Source: Ancylobacter tetraedralis (GTDB taxonomy: Bacteria; Pseudomonadota; Alphaproteobacteria; Rhizobiales; Xanthobacteraceae). Taken from it: a stretch of DNA of 64,000 nt. The number at the start of each line of letters is the position of its first letter. Positions within the stretch are counted from its first letter, which is position 1. The stretch covers positions 1 to 64,000 of the forward strand of contig NZ_JACICD010000011.1 of assembly GCF_014195655.1 (NCBI RefSeq), read 5' to 3'. The notes under the pieces are model-generated. The model saw only the letters and a list, made by a program, of their open reading frames with translations. It made no database searches and was not told the origin of the DNA. Positions 26,535 through 34,539 of the stretch are shown one piece after another. A program made the position numbers and the translations under genes.

Positions 26535-27584
26535 TTACCGCGTCTCCTCGCGCCGCGCCAGCCAGCTGCGGTAGTGATCGAGCAGCGTCTCCTCGATCGG
26601 CCGGTAGACGATGCCCAGTTCGCGGATGCTGCGCGCGTTGTCGATCTTGAAGCGGATGCCCAGATGCTTGCGCGAATAGTCGCGGCTGAGACCCCATAAC
26701 GGCCCGAACATGGTGATAAGCCAGTTCGGCAGCTGGTTCTGCGGCAGCAGCAGGGGATGCTTGTGCACCTTGCGCAGGATCCGCGACATCTCCACCAGCG
26801 GCGTCATCTCCTGCGCCGCCAGTATGTAGCGGCCCGCCGCCTTCGGATCGTCCGCCGCCGCGACATGCGCCTGCGCGGCCTCGCGAATGTCCACCGTCGC
26901 CATGCTCCAGTCCGGCAGGCCGAAGAAATAATGGCCGCGTATCATCCCGTCGAGCAGGAACAGGCTCCCCGATTCGGACGCCGTGGTGAGCGAGGGGCCC
27001 AGGATCAGGCCGGGATTGATGGTGACAAGGCTCCAGCGCGATTGTTCACCGGCGATGCGCCAGGCTTCCTTCTCCGCCTCGACCTTGGCGAAATGATAGG
27101 GATAGGTCTCCAGCGTGCTGGACGTATTGAAATATTCCTCCGCGAGGATCTCATCCTTCATCTGCCGCACGTCAATATAGTCGCCGAAGATGGCGCCCAC
27201 CGTGGAGGTCATGACGACGCGGCCGACACTCGGCGTTCGATTGACCGTGTCGAGCACGTTGCGCGTGCCCTTCAACGCCGGCTCCAGCATTTGCTGCCGG
27301 CCGTCCTTGATCTTTTCCGGGAGCAGGAAAGGCGAGGCAACGTGATGCACCACGGTGCAGCCGGCCATGGCCGCGTCGAACGCGCCGGGCACCAGGAGAT
27401 CGGCCTCGAAGATTGTCAGCTGACCCGGGAATTGGCGCTGCAGGCGATGCAGCGGACGCACCTTGGCCTCATGCCCCAGACTGCGAACGGTTGTATGAAC
27501 GGAGCTCCCGGCCGCCAGAAGTTGGCTAATCAACTCCAAAGCGACAAAGCCGCTGCCGCCGGTCACGAGGACAAGCCCAGTCAT
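26535..27584 (-). CDS. NAD-dependent epimerase/dehydratase family (aldehyde-reductase-like extended SDR)
   Basis: A 349-residue extended short-chain dehydrogenase. The NAD(P) motif is TGGSGFVALELISQLLAAG (about residues 8-26), and the catalytic Tyr-x3-Lys is YHFAK near residue 165. The overall look (dihydroflavonol-4-reductase/cinnamoyl-CoA-reductase-like, INPGLILGPSL) suggests reduction of a carbonyl with NADPH. It stands alone between the aconitase X gene and a kinase gene. ATG 27584 follows GGGAAAAG at a long spacing. Three ACTTWTCC repeats lie just upstream (27592-27632). Confidence 0.85.
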   Translation of the reverse strand: MTGLVLVTGGSGFVALELISQLLAAGSSVHTTVRSLGHEAKVRPLHRLQRQFPGQLTIFEADLLVPGAFDAAMAGCTVVHHVASPFLLPEKIKDGRQQMLEPALKGTRNVLDTVNRTPSVGRVVMTSTVGAIFGDYIDVRQMKDEILAEEYFNTSSTLETYPYHFAKVEAEKEAWRIAGEQSRWSLVTINPGLILGPSLTTASESGSLFLLDGMIRGHYFFGLPDWSMATVDIREAAQAHVAAADDPKAAGRYILAAQEMTPLVEMSRILRKVHKHPLLLPQNQLPNWLITMFGPLWGLSRDYSRKHLGIRFKIDNARSIRELGIVYRPIEETLLDHYRSWLARREETR

Positions 27585-27936
27585 TCAGCAAACTTTTCCC
27601 GATCAACGTAAACTTATCCGCCACACTTATCCAGATCTTTGCTTTCCGGTCAATAATACATAGTTTTAGCCGCCGCACCCGCTCTCACCACGCAGGATTG
27701 CAGACGATCAATGCCCGATTGCCGACGGCGATAATGTCAACATATCCCGACCAATTCCTCTACGTCATCATCCGGCAACGACAAGATCGTATTCCCGTCA
27801 TGTTCGTTGAACGACAGTATGAATAGATGCATCGTAAATATGGACCAAAAGCCTGCGCCGTCGCGCCTCCGGCAGCGCGATACGCGCGAATGAGGACCCT
27901 CGGGCCCGAAGGCTATCCGTGCGGGGGATAACCGGA
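27585..27936. other. AT-richer intergenic region with ACTTATCC repeats
   Basis: This 352-base gap lies between two leftward genes. It has lower GC than its surroundings and no supported gene. ACTTTTCC (27592-27599), ACTTATCC (27612-27619) and ACTTATCC (27625-27632) sit just upstream of the epimerase-family gene and may be regulator sites. Otherwise I see nothing definite. Confidence 0.45.
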
Positions 27937-28947
27937 CTATGCCGTCAGGCGATCCGGATTGACCTTCAGCGTGATGACGACGCCATCCTTGGCCCAGTTA
28001 TAGTCGATGGAGCCGCGCAGATGGCCGGTCACGCTGCGCTCGACGAGCTTGCTGCCATAGCCTCGTGCTCCCGTGGGCGGCGTCACCTTCGGCCCGCCGG
28101 TCTCTGTCCAGACAATCGTGACGGCGGCATCGTGCGCCGAGCATGAAATATCGAGACTGCCCATGTCGACCGACAGGGCCCCGTATTTCAGCGAGTTCGT
28201 TGCCAGCTCATGCACGATCAGCGCGAGGATCGTGGTGGTGGATTCACCGACGCTCATGCGCGGCACCGATACGCGGATGCGGCCGCTGAAGGCACCGAGA
28301 TCGTCATAGGGCGCCAGCAGCACGGTCAGGAGATCGCCCAGCAGCGCCGAGGCCGCCATCGTCTGGCCGGGGACGGGCCGCACCAGGTCATGCGCGCGGC
28401 CCAGCGCGGTCAATCTCAGCGTCAGTTCGCGGGCCATGTCCGTTGTCGTCGAGGTCGAGCGCGAGGTGATGGCCGTGAGGCCGGACGCAATGGCGAGGAG
28501 GTTCTTGACCCGGTGGCTCATCTCGCCCGCCAGCAATTCCCGCCCTTCCTCCGCCTGCTTGCGGCCCGTCACATCGATGAAGATGCCGAACATGAGCCGC
28601 TGCACCATGCCGGCGTCATCGCCCTGGCCGCGCGCGGAAATCCACTTGAGTTCGTCGCCTGTGATGATGCGAAAATCGATCTCGTAGGCGCCGAGAATGG
28701 CGCGCGTCGCCGTGAAGGCGGCACGAACGCGATCGCGATCGGCGGGATGAATATGGGCGGAAAGATCTTCGAAGTTAACCTCGCTGCCGCGAGGAATACC
28801 CCAAAGATCATAGGCGTGGTCGTCCATGGCGAGAGCGTCGGAATCGACGTTCCAGGACCAAAGCGCGACCCCCGCTGCTTCGATGGCCCGAACGAGATTT
28901 TTGGGCTCCCACAGAAGCGGCTTCAGATTATCGGCGTTCGATGTCAT
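27937..28947 (-). CDS. PAS-HWE family sensor histidine kinase
   Basis: A 336-residue soluble kinase. One PAS domain (about 20-128, with MDDHAYDLWGIPRG and the PAC part WISARGQG) precedes an HWE kinase core. The H-box is GEMSHRVKNLL with phospho-acceptor His145. The N-box HELATNSLKYGAL and the W-x-E of VTIVWTETGGP identify the HWE class, common in Rhizobiales general-stress and light/energy sensing. There is no transmembrane segment, so it senses a cytoplasmic signal. No response regulator, phyR, nepR or ecfG gene is adjacent. The start at 28947 gives MTSNADNLKP. Confidence 0.9.
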   Translation of the reverse strand: MTSNADNLKPLLWEPKNLVRAIEAAGVALWSWNVDSDALAMDDHAYDLWGIPRGSEVNFEDLSAHIHPADRDRVRAAFTATRAILGAYEIDFRIITGDELKWISARGQGDDAGMVQRLMFGIFIDVTGRKQAEEGRELLAGEMSHRVKNLLAIASGLTAITSRSTSTTTDMARELTLRLTALGRAHDLVRPVPGQTMAASALLGDLLTVLLAPYDDLGAFSGRIRVSVPRMSVGESTTTILALIVHELATNSLKYGALSVDMGSLDISCSAHDAAVTIVWTETGGPKVTPPTGARGYGSKLVERSVTGHLRGSIDYNWAKDGVVITLKVNPDRLTA

Positions 28948-29014
28948 TGAAGCTCCAGGTTCAAGAGCGCACGCTACCTAGTCACTATGACATTCTTGGG
29001 ATGGCACAAAATCG

Positions 29015-29032
29015 CGCTCGCTCGAGTGAGCG
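29015..29032. promoter_or_regulatory. Near-perfect 18-bp palindrome in the divergent kinase/rpiR region
   Basis: CGCTCGCTC (29015-29023) is followed directly by GAGTGAGCG (29024-29032), an inverted repeat with one mismatched pair and no spacer. It lies about 70 bases upstream of the leftward kinase gene and 135 upstream of the rpiR-type gene. It could be an operator; no known family consensus is recognised. Confidence 0.35.
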
Positions 29033-29140
29033 GATCAACCAATGAAGGACGGTGAGCGAATGTTCCGTTCCGCCCGCGTGCACCCGGTCGCGGGAGCGGC
29101 ATCTTCGCTTGCCTTGCGCCGGGTGCCGTAGGACAGTCCA

Positions 29141-29156
29141 TGAAACTCAGTTTTCA
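29141..29156 (+). promoter_or_regulatory. RpiR operator-like element, copy A (own promoter)
   Basis: The element TGAAACT-CAGT-TTTCA matches the pattern WGAAACT-N4-TTTCA shared by two further copies in front of the TRAP operon (30059 and 30122). It ends 11 bases before the regulator start codon, where binding would block translation or transcription start, which suggests autoregulation. Confidence 0.55.
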
Positions 29157-29167
29157 CGGGAGGATCC

Positions 29168-30010
29168 ATGCCCCCGAAGGATCGCTCCTTCCTCACCCGC
29201 GTTCGCCAGGCCTTGCCGACGCTGCATCCCGCCGAGCGCCGGCTGGGCGATTTCGTGTGCGATTTCCCCGGCGAACTCGCGAGCTATTCGGCGCAGGAAC
29301 TGGCGGCGCTGGCGCATGTCTCCAAAGCGACGGTGTCACGCTTCGTCCAGCGGCTCGGCTATGACAATTATGAGGAGGCGCGCCGCCATGCGCGCGCGGA
29401 AAAGCAGACCGGTTCGCGGCTGTTCCTGACCACCTCGGTGGATGCCAGCGGCGAGCAATCGGTCGCCGCCCATTCCGCACAGGCGATCGCCAATCTCGAG
29501 GCCACCTTCCTCGCCATCACCGACAGCCAGGCGAACGACGCCGCCGCCGCCATCCTCGCGGCGCGCAAGATCTGGGTGATGGGCTTTCGCGCCAGCGCAC
29601 CCTTTGCCGCCTATCTCCAGTGGCAGCTGACGCAGGTCGTGGAGAACATCGTCGCCATTCCCGGCGCCGGACAGACGCTTGGCGAGCATCTCGTCAGCGT
29701 CGCGCCGGAGGATCTGGTCATCGTCTTCGGCCTGCGCCGGCGCGTCGCCCGCATCGGCCTCATCCTCGACCAGGTGCAGAAGAGCGGCGCCCGGCTTCTC
29801 TACATCACCGACGAGGGCGAGAGCTTCCTGCCGAGCGCGACATGGCATCTGCGCTGCCAGACGCTGGCGCCGGGGCCGCTGTTCAGCCATGTCTCGGTGA
29901 TGGCGGTGTGCCATCTGCTGGCCACACGCTGCATCGAGCGCGCCGCCTCCGCCGGCCGCATCCGGCTGCGCGGCATCGAGGCCATTAACGACGCCCTTGA
30001 AGAGCTCTGA
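29168..30010 (+). CDS. MurR/RpiR family transcriptional regulator
   Basis: A 280-residue regulator with an N-terminal RpiR helix-turn-helix (about 15-80: LGDFVCDFPGELASYSAQEL then VSKATVSRFVQRLGYDNYEE) and a C-terminal sugar-isomerase (SIS) domain (about 115-265), which binds phosphosugars or other small ligands. It is followed by a TRAP transporter operon on the same strand. WGAAACT-N4-TTTCA elements stand before its own gene and before the TRAP operon, so it most likely controls both. ATG 29168 follows GGGAGGATCC, a clear ribosome site. Confidence 0.92.
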   Translation: MPPKDRSFLTRVRQALPTLHPAERRLGDFVCDFPGELASYSAQELAALAHVSKATVSRFVQRLGYDNYEEARRHARAEKQTGSRLFLTTSVDASGEQSVAAHSAQAIANLEATFLAITDSQANDAAAAILAARKIWVMGFRASAPFAAYLQWQLTQVVENIVAIPGAGQTLGEHLVSVAPEDLVIVFGLRRRVARIGLILDQVQKSGARLLYITDEGESFLPSATWHLRCQTLAPGPLFSHVSVMAVCHLLATRCIERAASAGRIRLRGIEAINDALEEL

Positions 30011-30058
30011 CGTCGATTTGTGCATCTGCACGAAATCGGCGTCTATTATTGCCTCATA

Positions 30059-30074
30059 AGAAACTGAGGTTTCA
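30059..30074 (+). promoter_or_regulatory. RpiR operator-like element, copy B
   Basis: AGAAACT-GAGG-TTTCA, the second match to WGAAACT-N4-TTTCA. The inner GAAAC/GTTTC arms (30060-30064 and 30069-30073) are a perfect inverted repeat around TGAG. It lies in the AT-rich gap between the regulator gene and the TRAP operon. Confidence 0.55.
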
Positions 30075-30118
30075 TGCCGGAAGTCGGCAGCCTAAATCGA
30101 CCATCTATATGATTTTAA

Positions 30119-30140
30119 ATATGAAACTATAATTTCATAT
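30119..30140 (+). promoter_or_regulatory. RpiR operator-like element, copy C (perfect 8-bp inverted repeat)
   Basis: ATATGAAA (30119-30126) and TTTCATAT (30133-30140) are perfect inverted arms around CTATAA. The core TGAAACT-ATAA-TTTCA matches copies A and B. Its centre is 63 bases after that of copy B. It lies about 150 bases upstream of the TRAP binding-protein gene, in the likely promoter. Confidence 0.6.
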
Positions 30141-30286
30141 GAGTTGGCATGAAATCTGTATTCCTTATCCTCCAGGGAAGATCGACAGAGCCGCTGGATG
30201 GCAGGCTCGGCTGCTCTTCCACCGCCTAAGCAGTGCCGAAACACGCCTCGCACTCGTTCATCCTCGCTTGGGAACAGGAAATCCGC

Positions 30287-31318
30287 ATGTCACACCGCAT
30301 CCTTCTCGCCGCGATCACCGCGCTGATGATCACGCCCGTCCATGCCGAGACCATCACGCTGCGCGTGCTGGGGCAGCCTTCGGGCTCCGGCCTCATCGCC
30401 CAGAAGAAGGAACAGCCCTTCTTCGAAAAGCTGGCGGCAACCACCGGCCTCGACATCAAGATCGAATATCTCCCCGTCGATGTCGCGGGCATCCCGGACA
30501 CGGACGGCCTGCGCGTGCTGAAGTCCGGCCTGTTCGACATCGTCTCGCTGCGCGGGCCGCAGGTCAGCCGCGATGAGCCGGCGATGCTGGGCCTCGATCT
30601 GGTCGGGCTCAACACCAGCTTCGCCGCCGGCAAGGCGCATATCGCGGCCTTCACGCCCTTCGTCGACGAGCGGCTGCAGGGCCGGTTCAACGCCAAGCTG
30701 CTCGGCGTCTGGCCGGCCGGCCCGCAGGTCATCTTCTGCAAGCCGGAGGTGAAAAGCCTCGCCGACCTCAAGGGGCTGAAGGTGCGCGTGGGCGACCAGA
30801 GCGCGGCAAACTTCGTCGCCAAGCTCGGCGCCACCGGCATCTCGATGCCGTTCGGCGAAGTCCAGCAGTCGCTGGCGCGCGGCGTCGTCGACTGCGCCAT
30901 TACCGGCCCGGCCTCGGCCAATTCCGGCGGCTGGCCGGAAGCCACCACCACCGTGCTGCCGCTCGCGCTGCAACTCGCCGTCAATGGTTACGCCATCAAC
31001 ACGGCCTCGCTGAAGAAGCTGACGCCCGAGCAGCAGGCCAAGCTGACAGCCGCCATCGGCGAACTCACCACCGAGATCTGGGCGTTCTCCGAAGAGCTGT
31101 ACGAGGACGCCATGCGCTGCAACACCGGCAAGACGCCGTGCGAGCGCGGGGTTTCCTACAAGCTGACCGAAGCCACGCCCTCGGAGACCGATCTCAAGGC
31201 GGTCGCCGCGGCGGTGGGCGATGTCTCGCTGCCGATCTGGGCCAAGCAGTGCAACGCCGTGGCGCCGAACTGCGAGACGGTCTGGCGCGCCACGGTCGGC
31301 AGCCAGCTCGGCCTCTGA
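30287..31318 (+). CDS. TRAP transporter substrate-binding protein (DctP family)
   Basis: A 343-residue periplasmic binding protein. The signal peptide runs to VHA (about residue 19). Family marks are GVWPAGPQVIFCKPEVKSLADLKGLKVRV, with the TRAP specificity Arg in KVRVGDQSA, and FGEVQQSLARGVVDCAITGPASANSGGW. Extra Cys pairs near the C-terminus (CNTGKTPCERG, KQCNAVAPNCETVW) may form disulfides. ATG 30287 follows AGGAAATCCGC. It delivers an organic acid to the DctQM membrane unit encoded next. The ligand is not identifiable. Confidence 0.9.
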   Translation: MSHRILLAAITALMITPVHAETITLRVLGQPSGSGLIAQKKEQPFFEKLAATTGLDIKIEYLPVDVAGIPDTDGLRVLKSGLFDIVSLRGPQVSRDEPAMLGLDLVGLNTSFAAGKAHIAAFTPFVDERLQGRFNAKLLGVWPAGPQVIFCKPEVKSLADLKGLKVRVGDQSAANFVAKLGATGISMPFGEVQQSLARGVVDCAITGPASANSGGWPEATTTVLPLALQLAVNGYAINTASLKKLTPEQQAKLTAAIGELTTEIWAFSEELYEDAMRCNTGKTPCERGVSYKLTEATPSETDLKAVAAAVGDVSLPIWAKQCNAVAPNCETVWRATVGSQLGL

Positions 31319-31344
31319 CAATCCTCGGAAGGCGGAGAAGACCC

Positions 31345-31944
31345 ATGCATACCTATTCGCGCCTGCTTGGTATCGTCTTCGGGGTCCTGATGATCTCGTT
31401 GTCGTTCGCGGTGACGGCGGAAACGCTGCTCCGCAAGTTCTTCTCCGTCACGCTTGGCGGCATCGACGAGCTGGGCGGCTATGCCATTGCCATCGCCGCC
31501 CCGCTCGCCTTCACGGTCGCGCTGGTCGAGAACTCGCATATCCGCATCAACCAGCTGACCGCCCTGTTCCCAAAGCCGGCGCAGGCGATGCTGGACGCGC
31601 TGTCGGTGCTCTCCATGGCGTTGCTCGCCGGCTATTTCTTCTACTTCACCGTCGACACGGTGCTCGACACGCAGGAATACCAGTCGATCGCGCAGACCCC
31701 GTGGGCCACGCCGCTGATCTATCCGCAGCTGCTGTGGCTGATCGCCAGCGCCACCTTCCCCATCGCCGCCCTCATCCTCGCGTTTCAGGCGCTGCGCCTG
31801 CTCCTGCGGGGCGACTGGCGCGGCCTGGCGCGACGCTTCGGGCCGCCCTCCCCGGAGGAGGAGCTGAAAGCGGAACTTGACGACCTGAAGAAGCGCGAAG
31901 CCCTGGCTCATGAGACGCCGGCGCATGAAGGAGCGGCCCCATGA
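31345..31944 (+). CDS. TRAP transporter small permease (DctQ family)
   Basis: A 199-residue inner-membrane protein with four transmembrane segments (about 8-28, 45-65, 85-110 and 130-155) and the DctQ pattern AETLLRKFFSVTLGGIDELGGYAIAIAAPLAF. A charged cytoplasmic tail (EEELKAELDDLKKREAL) follows. ATG 31345 is preceded by GGAGAAGACCC. It overlaps the large permease by four bases (ATGA), so expression is coupled. Confidence 0.9.
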   Translation: MHTYSRLLGIVFGVLMISLSFAVTAETLLRKFFSVTLGGIDELGGYAIAIAAPLAFTVALVENSHIRINQLTALFPKPAQAMLDALSVLSMALLAGYFFYFTVDTVLDTQEYQSIAQTPWATPLIYPQLLWLIASATFPIAALILAFQALRLLLRGDWRGLARRFGPPSPEEELKAELDDLKKREALAHETPAHEGAAP

Positions 31945-33245
31945 GCATCGCCATCGTCGGTATCGGCTTTCTTCTCATGCTGGGGCTGATGTTTCTCAGC
32001 TTTCCAGTGGCCGTCGCCATCATCGCGGTCGGCGCCTTTGGCGGCTACCTCATGTATGGCGCGCCGCTGGTCGACATGATGGGCGGGGTGATCTGGTCGA
32101 GCGTGAACAGCCCGTCCATCCTCGCCATCCCGCTCTTCATGCTGCTGGGCGAATTGCTGCTGCGCGGTGGCATCGCCGATCGGATGTATGACGCGATGGC
32201 GGTGTGGCTGGCGCGCCTGCCGGGGGGCCTGCTCCACAGCAACATCGCCACCTGCACGCTCTTCTCGGCCACCTCCGGCTCCTCGGTGGCAACCGCAGCC
32301 ACGGTCGGCACCATCGCCCTGCCGGCGCTGCAGCAATATAAATATCCCATGGCGCCGGCACTGGGTTCGCTGGCGGCGGGCGGCACGCTCGGCATTCTCA
32401 TTCCGCCGAGCGTGAACCTGCTGGTCTATGGCTCGCTCGCCAACGCCTCGGTCGGCCAGCTCTTTGCCGGCGGCATCGTGCCCGGCATCCTGCTGGCGCT
32501 CAGCTTCTCGCTCTACATCGCCATCTTCCACGGCAAGGCCGGCGCGCAGGCGACCGAGCTGATCGACATGCCGTTCCGCCAGAAGCTGGCGCTCGGCAAA
32601 TATCTCATCCCGCCCTTCATCATCTTCGGCGTGGTGATGGGTTCGATCTATGGCGGCCTCGCCACCCCAACCGAATCCGCCGCCATCGGCGTCATGCTGG
32701 CGCTCGGTTTCGTCGCCTTGAACCGGCGGCTCTCGGTGGACCTGCTGATCAACTGCTCGATCCAGGCCGCCAAGACCAGCGGCATGGTCATCATCGTGCT
32801 GGTGTGCTCGCTGCTGCTCAACGTCACCATCTCGATGACCGGCGCGGCGCAGGCCATGACCCAGTGGATTGCCGGCTTCGAACTGAGCCAGCTGGCGCTG
32901 CTCTTCGCCCTGCTGGTGTTTTACGTCCTGCTCGGCACCTTCATGGACGCGATGTCGATGCTGGTGCTGACCGTGCCCATCGTCATTCCGGTGATCCTTG
33001 CCGCCGGCATCGATCCGATCTGGTTCGGCATCTTCATCGTCATCATGTGCGAGATCGCGCTGATCACCCCACCGGTCGGCATGAACCTGTTCGTCGTGCA
33101 TGGTGTGCGAACCGATGGCGGCAGCTATAGCGACGTGACGCGCGGCTCCTGGCCCTATGTCTTCGTGATGATGATCTTCACCATCCTGCTGATGCTGTTC
33201 CCGCAGGTGGTGATGTGGCTGCCCGACATGCTGGCGGGACGGTGA
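31941..33245 (+). CDS. TRAP transporter large permease (DctM family)
   Basis: A 434-residue protein with about 12 transmembrane segments. Typical marks are GELLLRGGIADRMYDAM, HSNIATCTLFSATSGSSVATAATVGTIA, GTLGILIPPSVNLLVYG and GVVMGSIYGGLATPTESAAIGV. It is the sodium- or proton-driven import channel of the TRAP system. It overlaps DctQ by four bases and shares one base with the next start codon (TGATG), so the four-gene set is a tightly coupled operon. Confidence 0.94.
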   Translation: MSIAIVGIGFLLMLGLMFLSFPVAVAIIAVGAFGGYLMYGAPLVDMMGGVIWSSVNSPSILAIPLFMLLGELLLRGGIADRMYDAMAVWLARLPGGLLHSNIATCTLFSATSGSSVATAATVGTIALPALQQYKYPMAPALGSLAAGGTLGILIPPSVNLLVYGSLANASVGQLFAGGIVPGILLALSFSLYIAIFHGKAGAQATELIDMPFRQKLALGKYLIPPFIIFGVVMGSIYGGLATPTESAAIGVMLALGFVALNRRLSVDLLINCSIQAAKTSGMVIIVLVCSLLLNVTISMTGAAQAMTQWIAGFELSQLALLFALLVFYVLLGTFMDAMSMLVLTVPIVIPVILAAGIDPIWFGIFIVIMCEIALITPPVGMNLFVVHGVRTDGGSYSDVTRGSWPYVFVMMIFTILLMLFPQVVMWLPDMLAGR

Positions 33246-33967
33246 TGATATCGGCCCGGATATCCCCCGAGGAGGCGCGCGCGACGCGCCTCCTGATCGT
33301 CAACCCCAACACCAATCCGCGCGTCACCGCCAATATACGGGCCGAGATCGCGCGGGTGATCCTGCCCTCGACGCAGGCCCGCGTGGTGAACCCGCCGGAG
33401 GGGCCGTTCTCGATCGAGAGCGAGGCCGATCGCGACGCGGCGGAAGCTCATGTGCTCGCCCTGCTGCGCGGCAGCCTCGCGGCGCGCCATCAGGCCTATG
33501 TCCTCGCCGCCTTCGACGACATCGCCCTCGCCAGCGCCCGTGCCTTCCTCCGCGTGCCGGTGGTTGGGGCGGTCGAGGCCGGCATCACCGCTGCCCGCAC
33601 CCTGGCGCGCCGCTTCACCGTCGTGACCACGGTGGCCAGCGCGCTGCCCGGCATTCGCAGCCAGCTCGAACGCTACGGTGTCGCGCAGATGGCCACGGCA
33701 CGGGCTGCCGGCATCGGCGTCGCGCAAGCGGCAGAGGGCGGCGGCGTGGCAATAGAGAGGCTGCTGGAGACCATCGCGCGGGCGGTGAAAAATGACGGAG
33801 CGGAAGCGATACTTCTCGGCTCGGGCGGGCTCACCGGCAGCGCCGACCGGCTGCGGCCGCATGTACATATACCGATCATCGATGCCGTTCTCGCGGCGGC
33901 AAAGCTGGCGGAAGCCCTGGCAGCGCTCGCGCCACGCGGGTCCTCGGATGAGCCGATGCCGGCCTGA
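33245..33967 (+). CDS. Asp/Glu/hydantoin racemase homologue lacking both catalytic Cys
   Basis: A 240-residue protein of the Asp/Glu/hydantoin racemase superfamily (LLIVNPNTNPRVTANIRAEI, VPVVGAVEAGITAARTLARRFTVVTT). In active hydantoin racemases the two acid/base residues are Cys76 and Cys181, in ACFDD and LGCAG. Here these positions read LAAFDDIAL (Ala89) and LLGSGGLTG (Ser193), so cofactor-independent racemisation by the usual mechanism should be impossible. The paralogue at 53931-54671 keeps both. ATG 33245 overlaps the DctM stop by one base. It may be a divergent lyase or isomerase, or a ligand-binding protein for the TRAP substrate. Confidence 0.85.
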   Translation: MISARISPEEARATRLLIVNPNTNPRVTANIRAEIARVILPSTQARVVNPPEGPFSIESEADRDAAEAHVLALLRGSLAARHQAYVLAAFDDIALASARAFLRVPVVGAVEAGITAARTLARRFTVVTTVASALPGIRSQLERYGVAQMATARAAGIGVAQAAEGGGVAIERLLETIARAVKNDGAEAILLGSGGLTGSADRLRPHVHIPIIDAVLAAAKLAEALAALAPRGSSDEPMPA

Positions 33968-34385
33968 ACGACCCACCCGACCCGCCACCGCGCCATCCGC
34001 CATCCCGGCGGAAAATCCGGCTTCCGCAGCCCGCCGATTTCAGTCCGTAGCGAGGCTCCCGGAGGCGAGGCCGCCGGAGCCGGCCCTGATTCCGCCCGGG
34101 GCACTCTGTGCAATGCTCAGGGCAAGCTTGGCCGAGGCAAGGGGCGCCGCCGCGGATCGACACGCCATGCGTCCGCTGAACAGCGTCGGATCGGACGTCA
34201 CGGTGCGGACTTCGCAACCAGTCCGCGCAATGGCTCGGCGTTACCCGGCGCGATAGCCGCCGCACCACCGGCAAAAACGGCGACCGCTATCGCACGCGTC
34301 GGGATCGCCAAAGGCTGCCAAGGCGCCGATCTTTGTGATTTCTCAGACGCTTATGCACATAAGCGAACCTCTGCAGGAGAGGAAA
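33968..34385. other. Intergenic region before tRNA-Thr
   Basis: In this 418-base gap no open frame shows a plausible product or ribosome site. Its only clear structure is at the right end: an 18-bp palindrome at 34348-34365 and a small hairpin at 34368-34382, both just beyond the 3' end of tRNA-Thr. Confidence 0.5.
34348..34382 (-). terminator. Tandem hairpins downstream of tRNA-Thr
   Basis: Read from the tRNA (minus strand), CCTCT/AGAGG (34382-34368) forms a small hairpin, followed by a perfect 8-bp inverted repeat CGCTTATG/CATAAGCG (34365-34348) with two bases between the arms. They probably end the tRNA transcript or guide its 3' processing. The AT-containing palindrome could instead be a protein-binding site, since no U-tract follows. 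Confidence 0.45.
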
Positions 34386-34461
34386 TGGTGCCGCTTGTCA
34401 GACTCGAACTGACGACCTCCGCATTACGAATGCGATGCTCTACCAACTGAGCTAAAGCGGC
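34386..34461 (-). tRNA. tRNA-Thr (anticodon CGT)
   Basis: A 76-base cloverleaf on the minus strand with acceptor GCCGCTT/AAGCGGC, D-arm GCTC/GAGC, anticodon loop TTCGTAA and T-loop TTCGAGT. The CCA end is encoded. Anticodon CGT reads the threonine codon ACG, frequent in high-GC genomes. Confidence 0.96.
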
Positions 34462-34539
34462 GCGCGGCTTCTGATAGCCGCGAAGTCGCTTCTTTTCAAG
34501 CACCCCCGCCAAAGGAACCACGCATGCCGCGCCCGCGCC

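Noticed and set aside
27612..27632. DnaA boxes in the TTATCC repeats
   Set aside because: Each copy differs from TTATCCACA at two or more positions, and there is no other sign of a replication origin.
33792..34274. Possible genes in the gap before tRNA-Thr (frames on both strands)
   Set aside because: They overlap the end of the racemase-like gene, lack ribosome sites and have unnatural composition.
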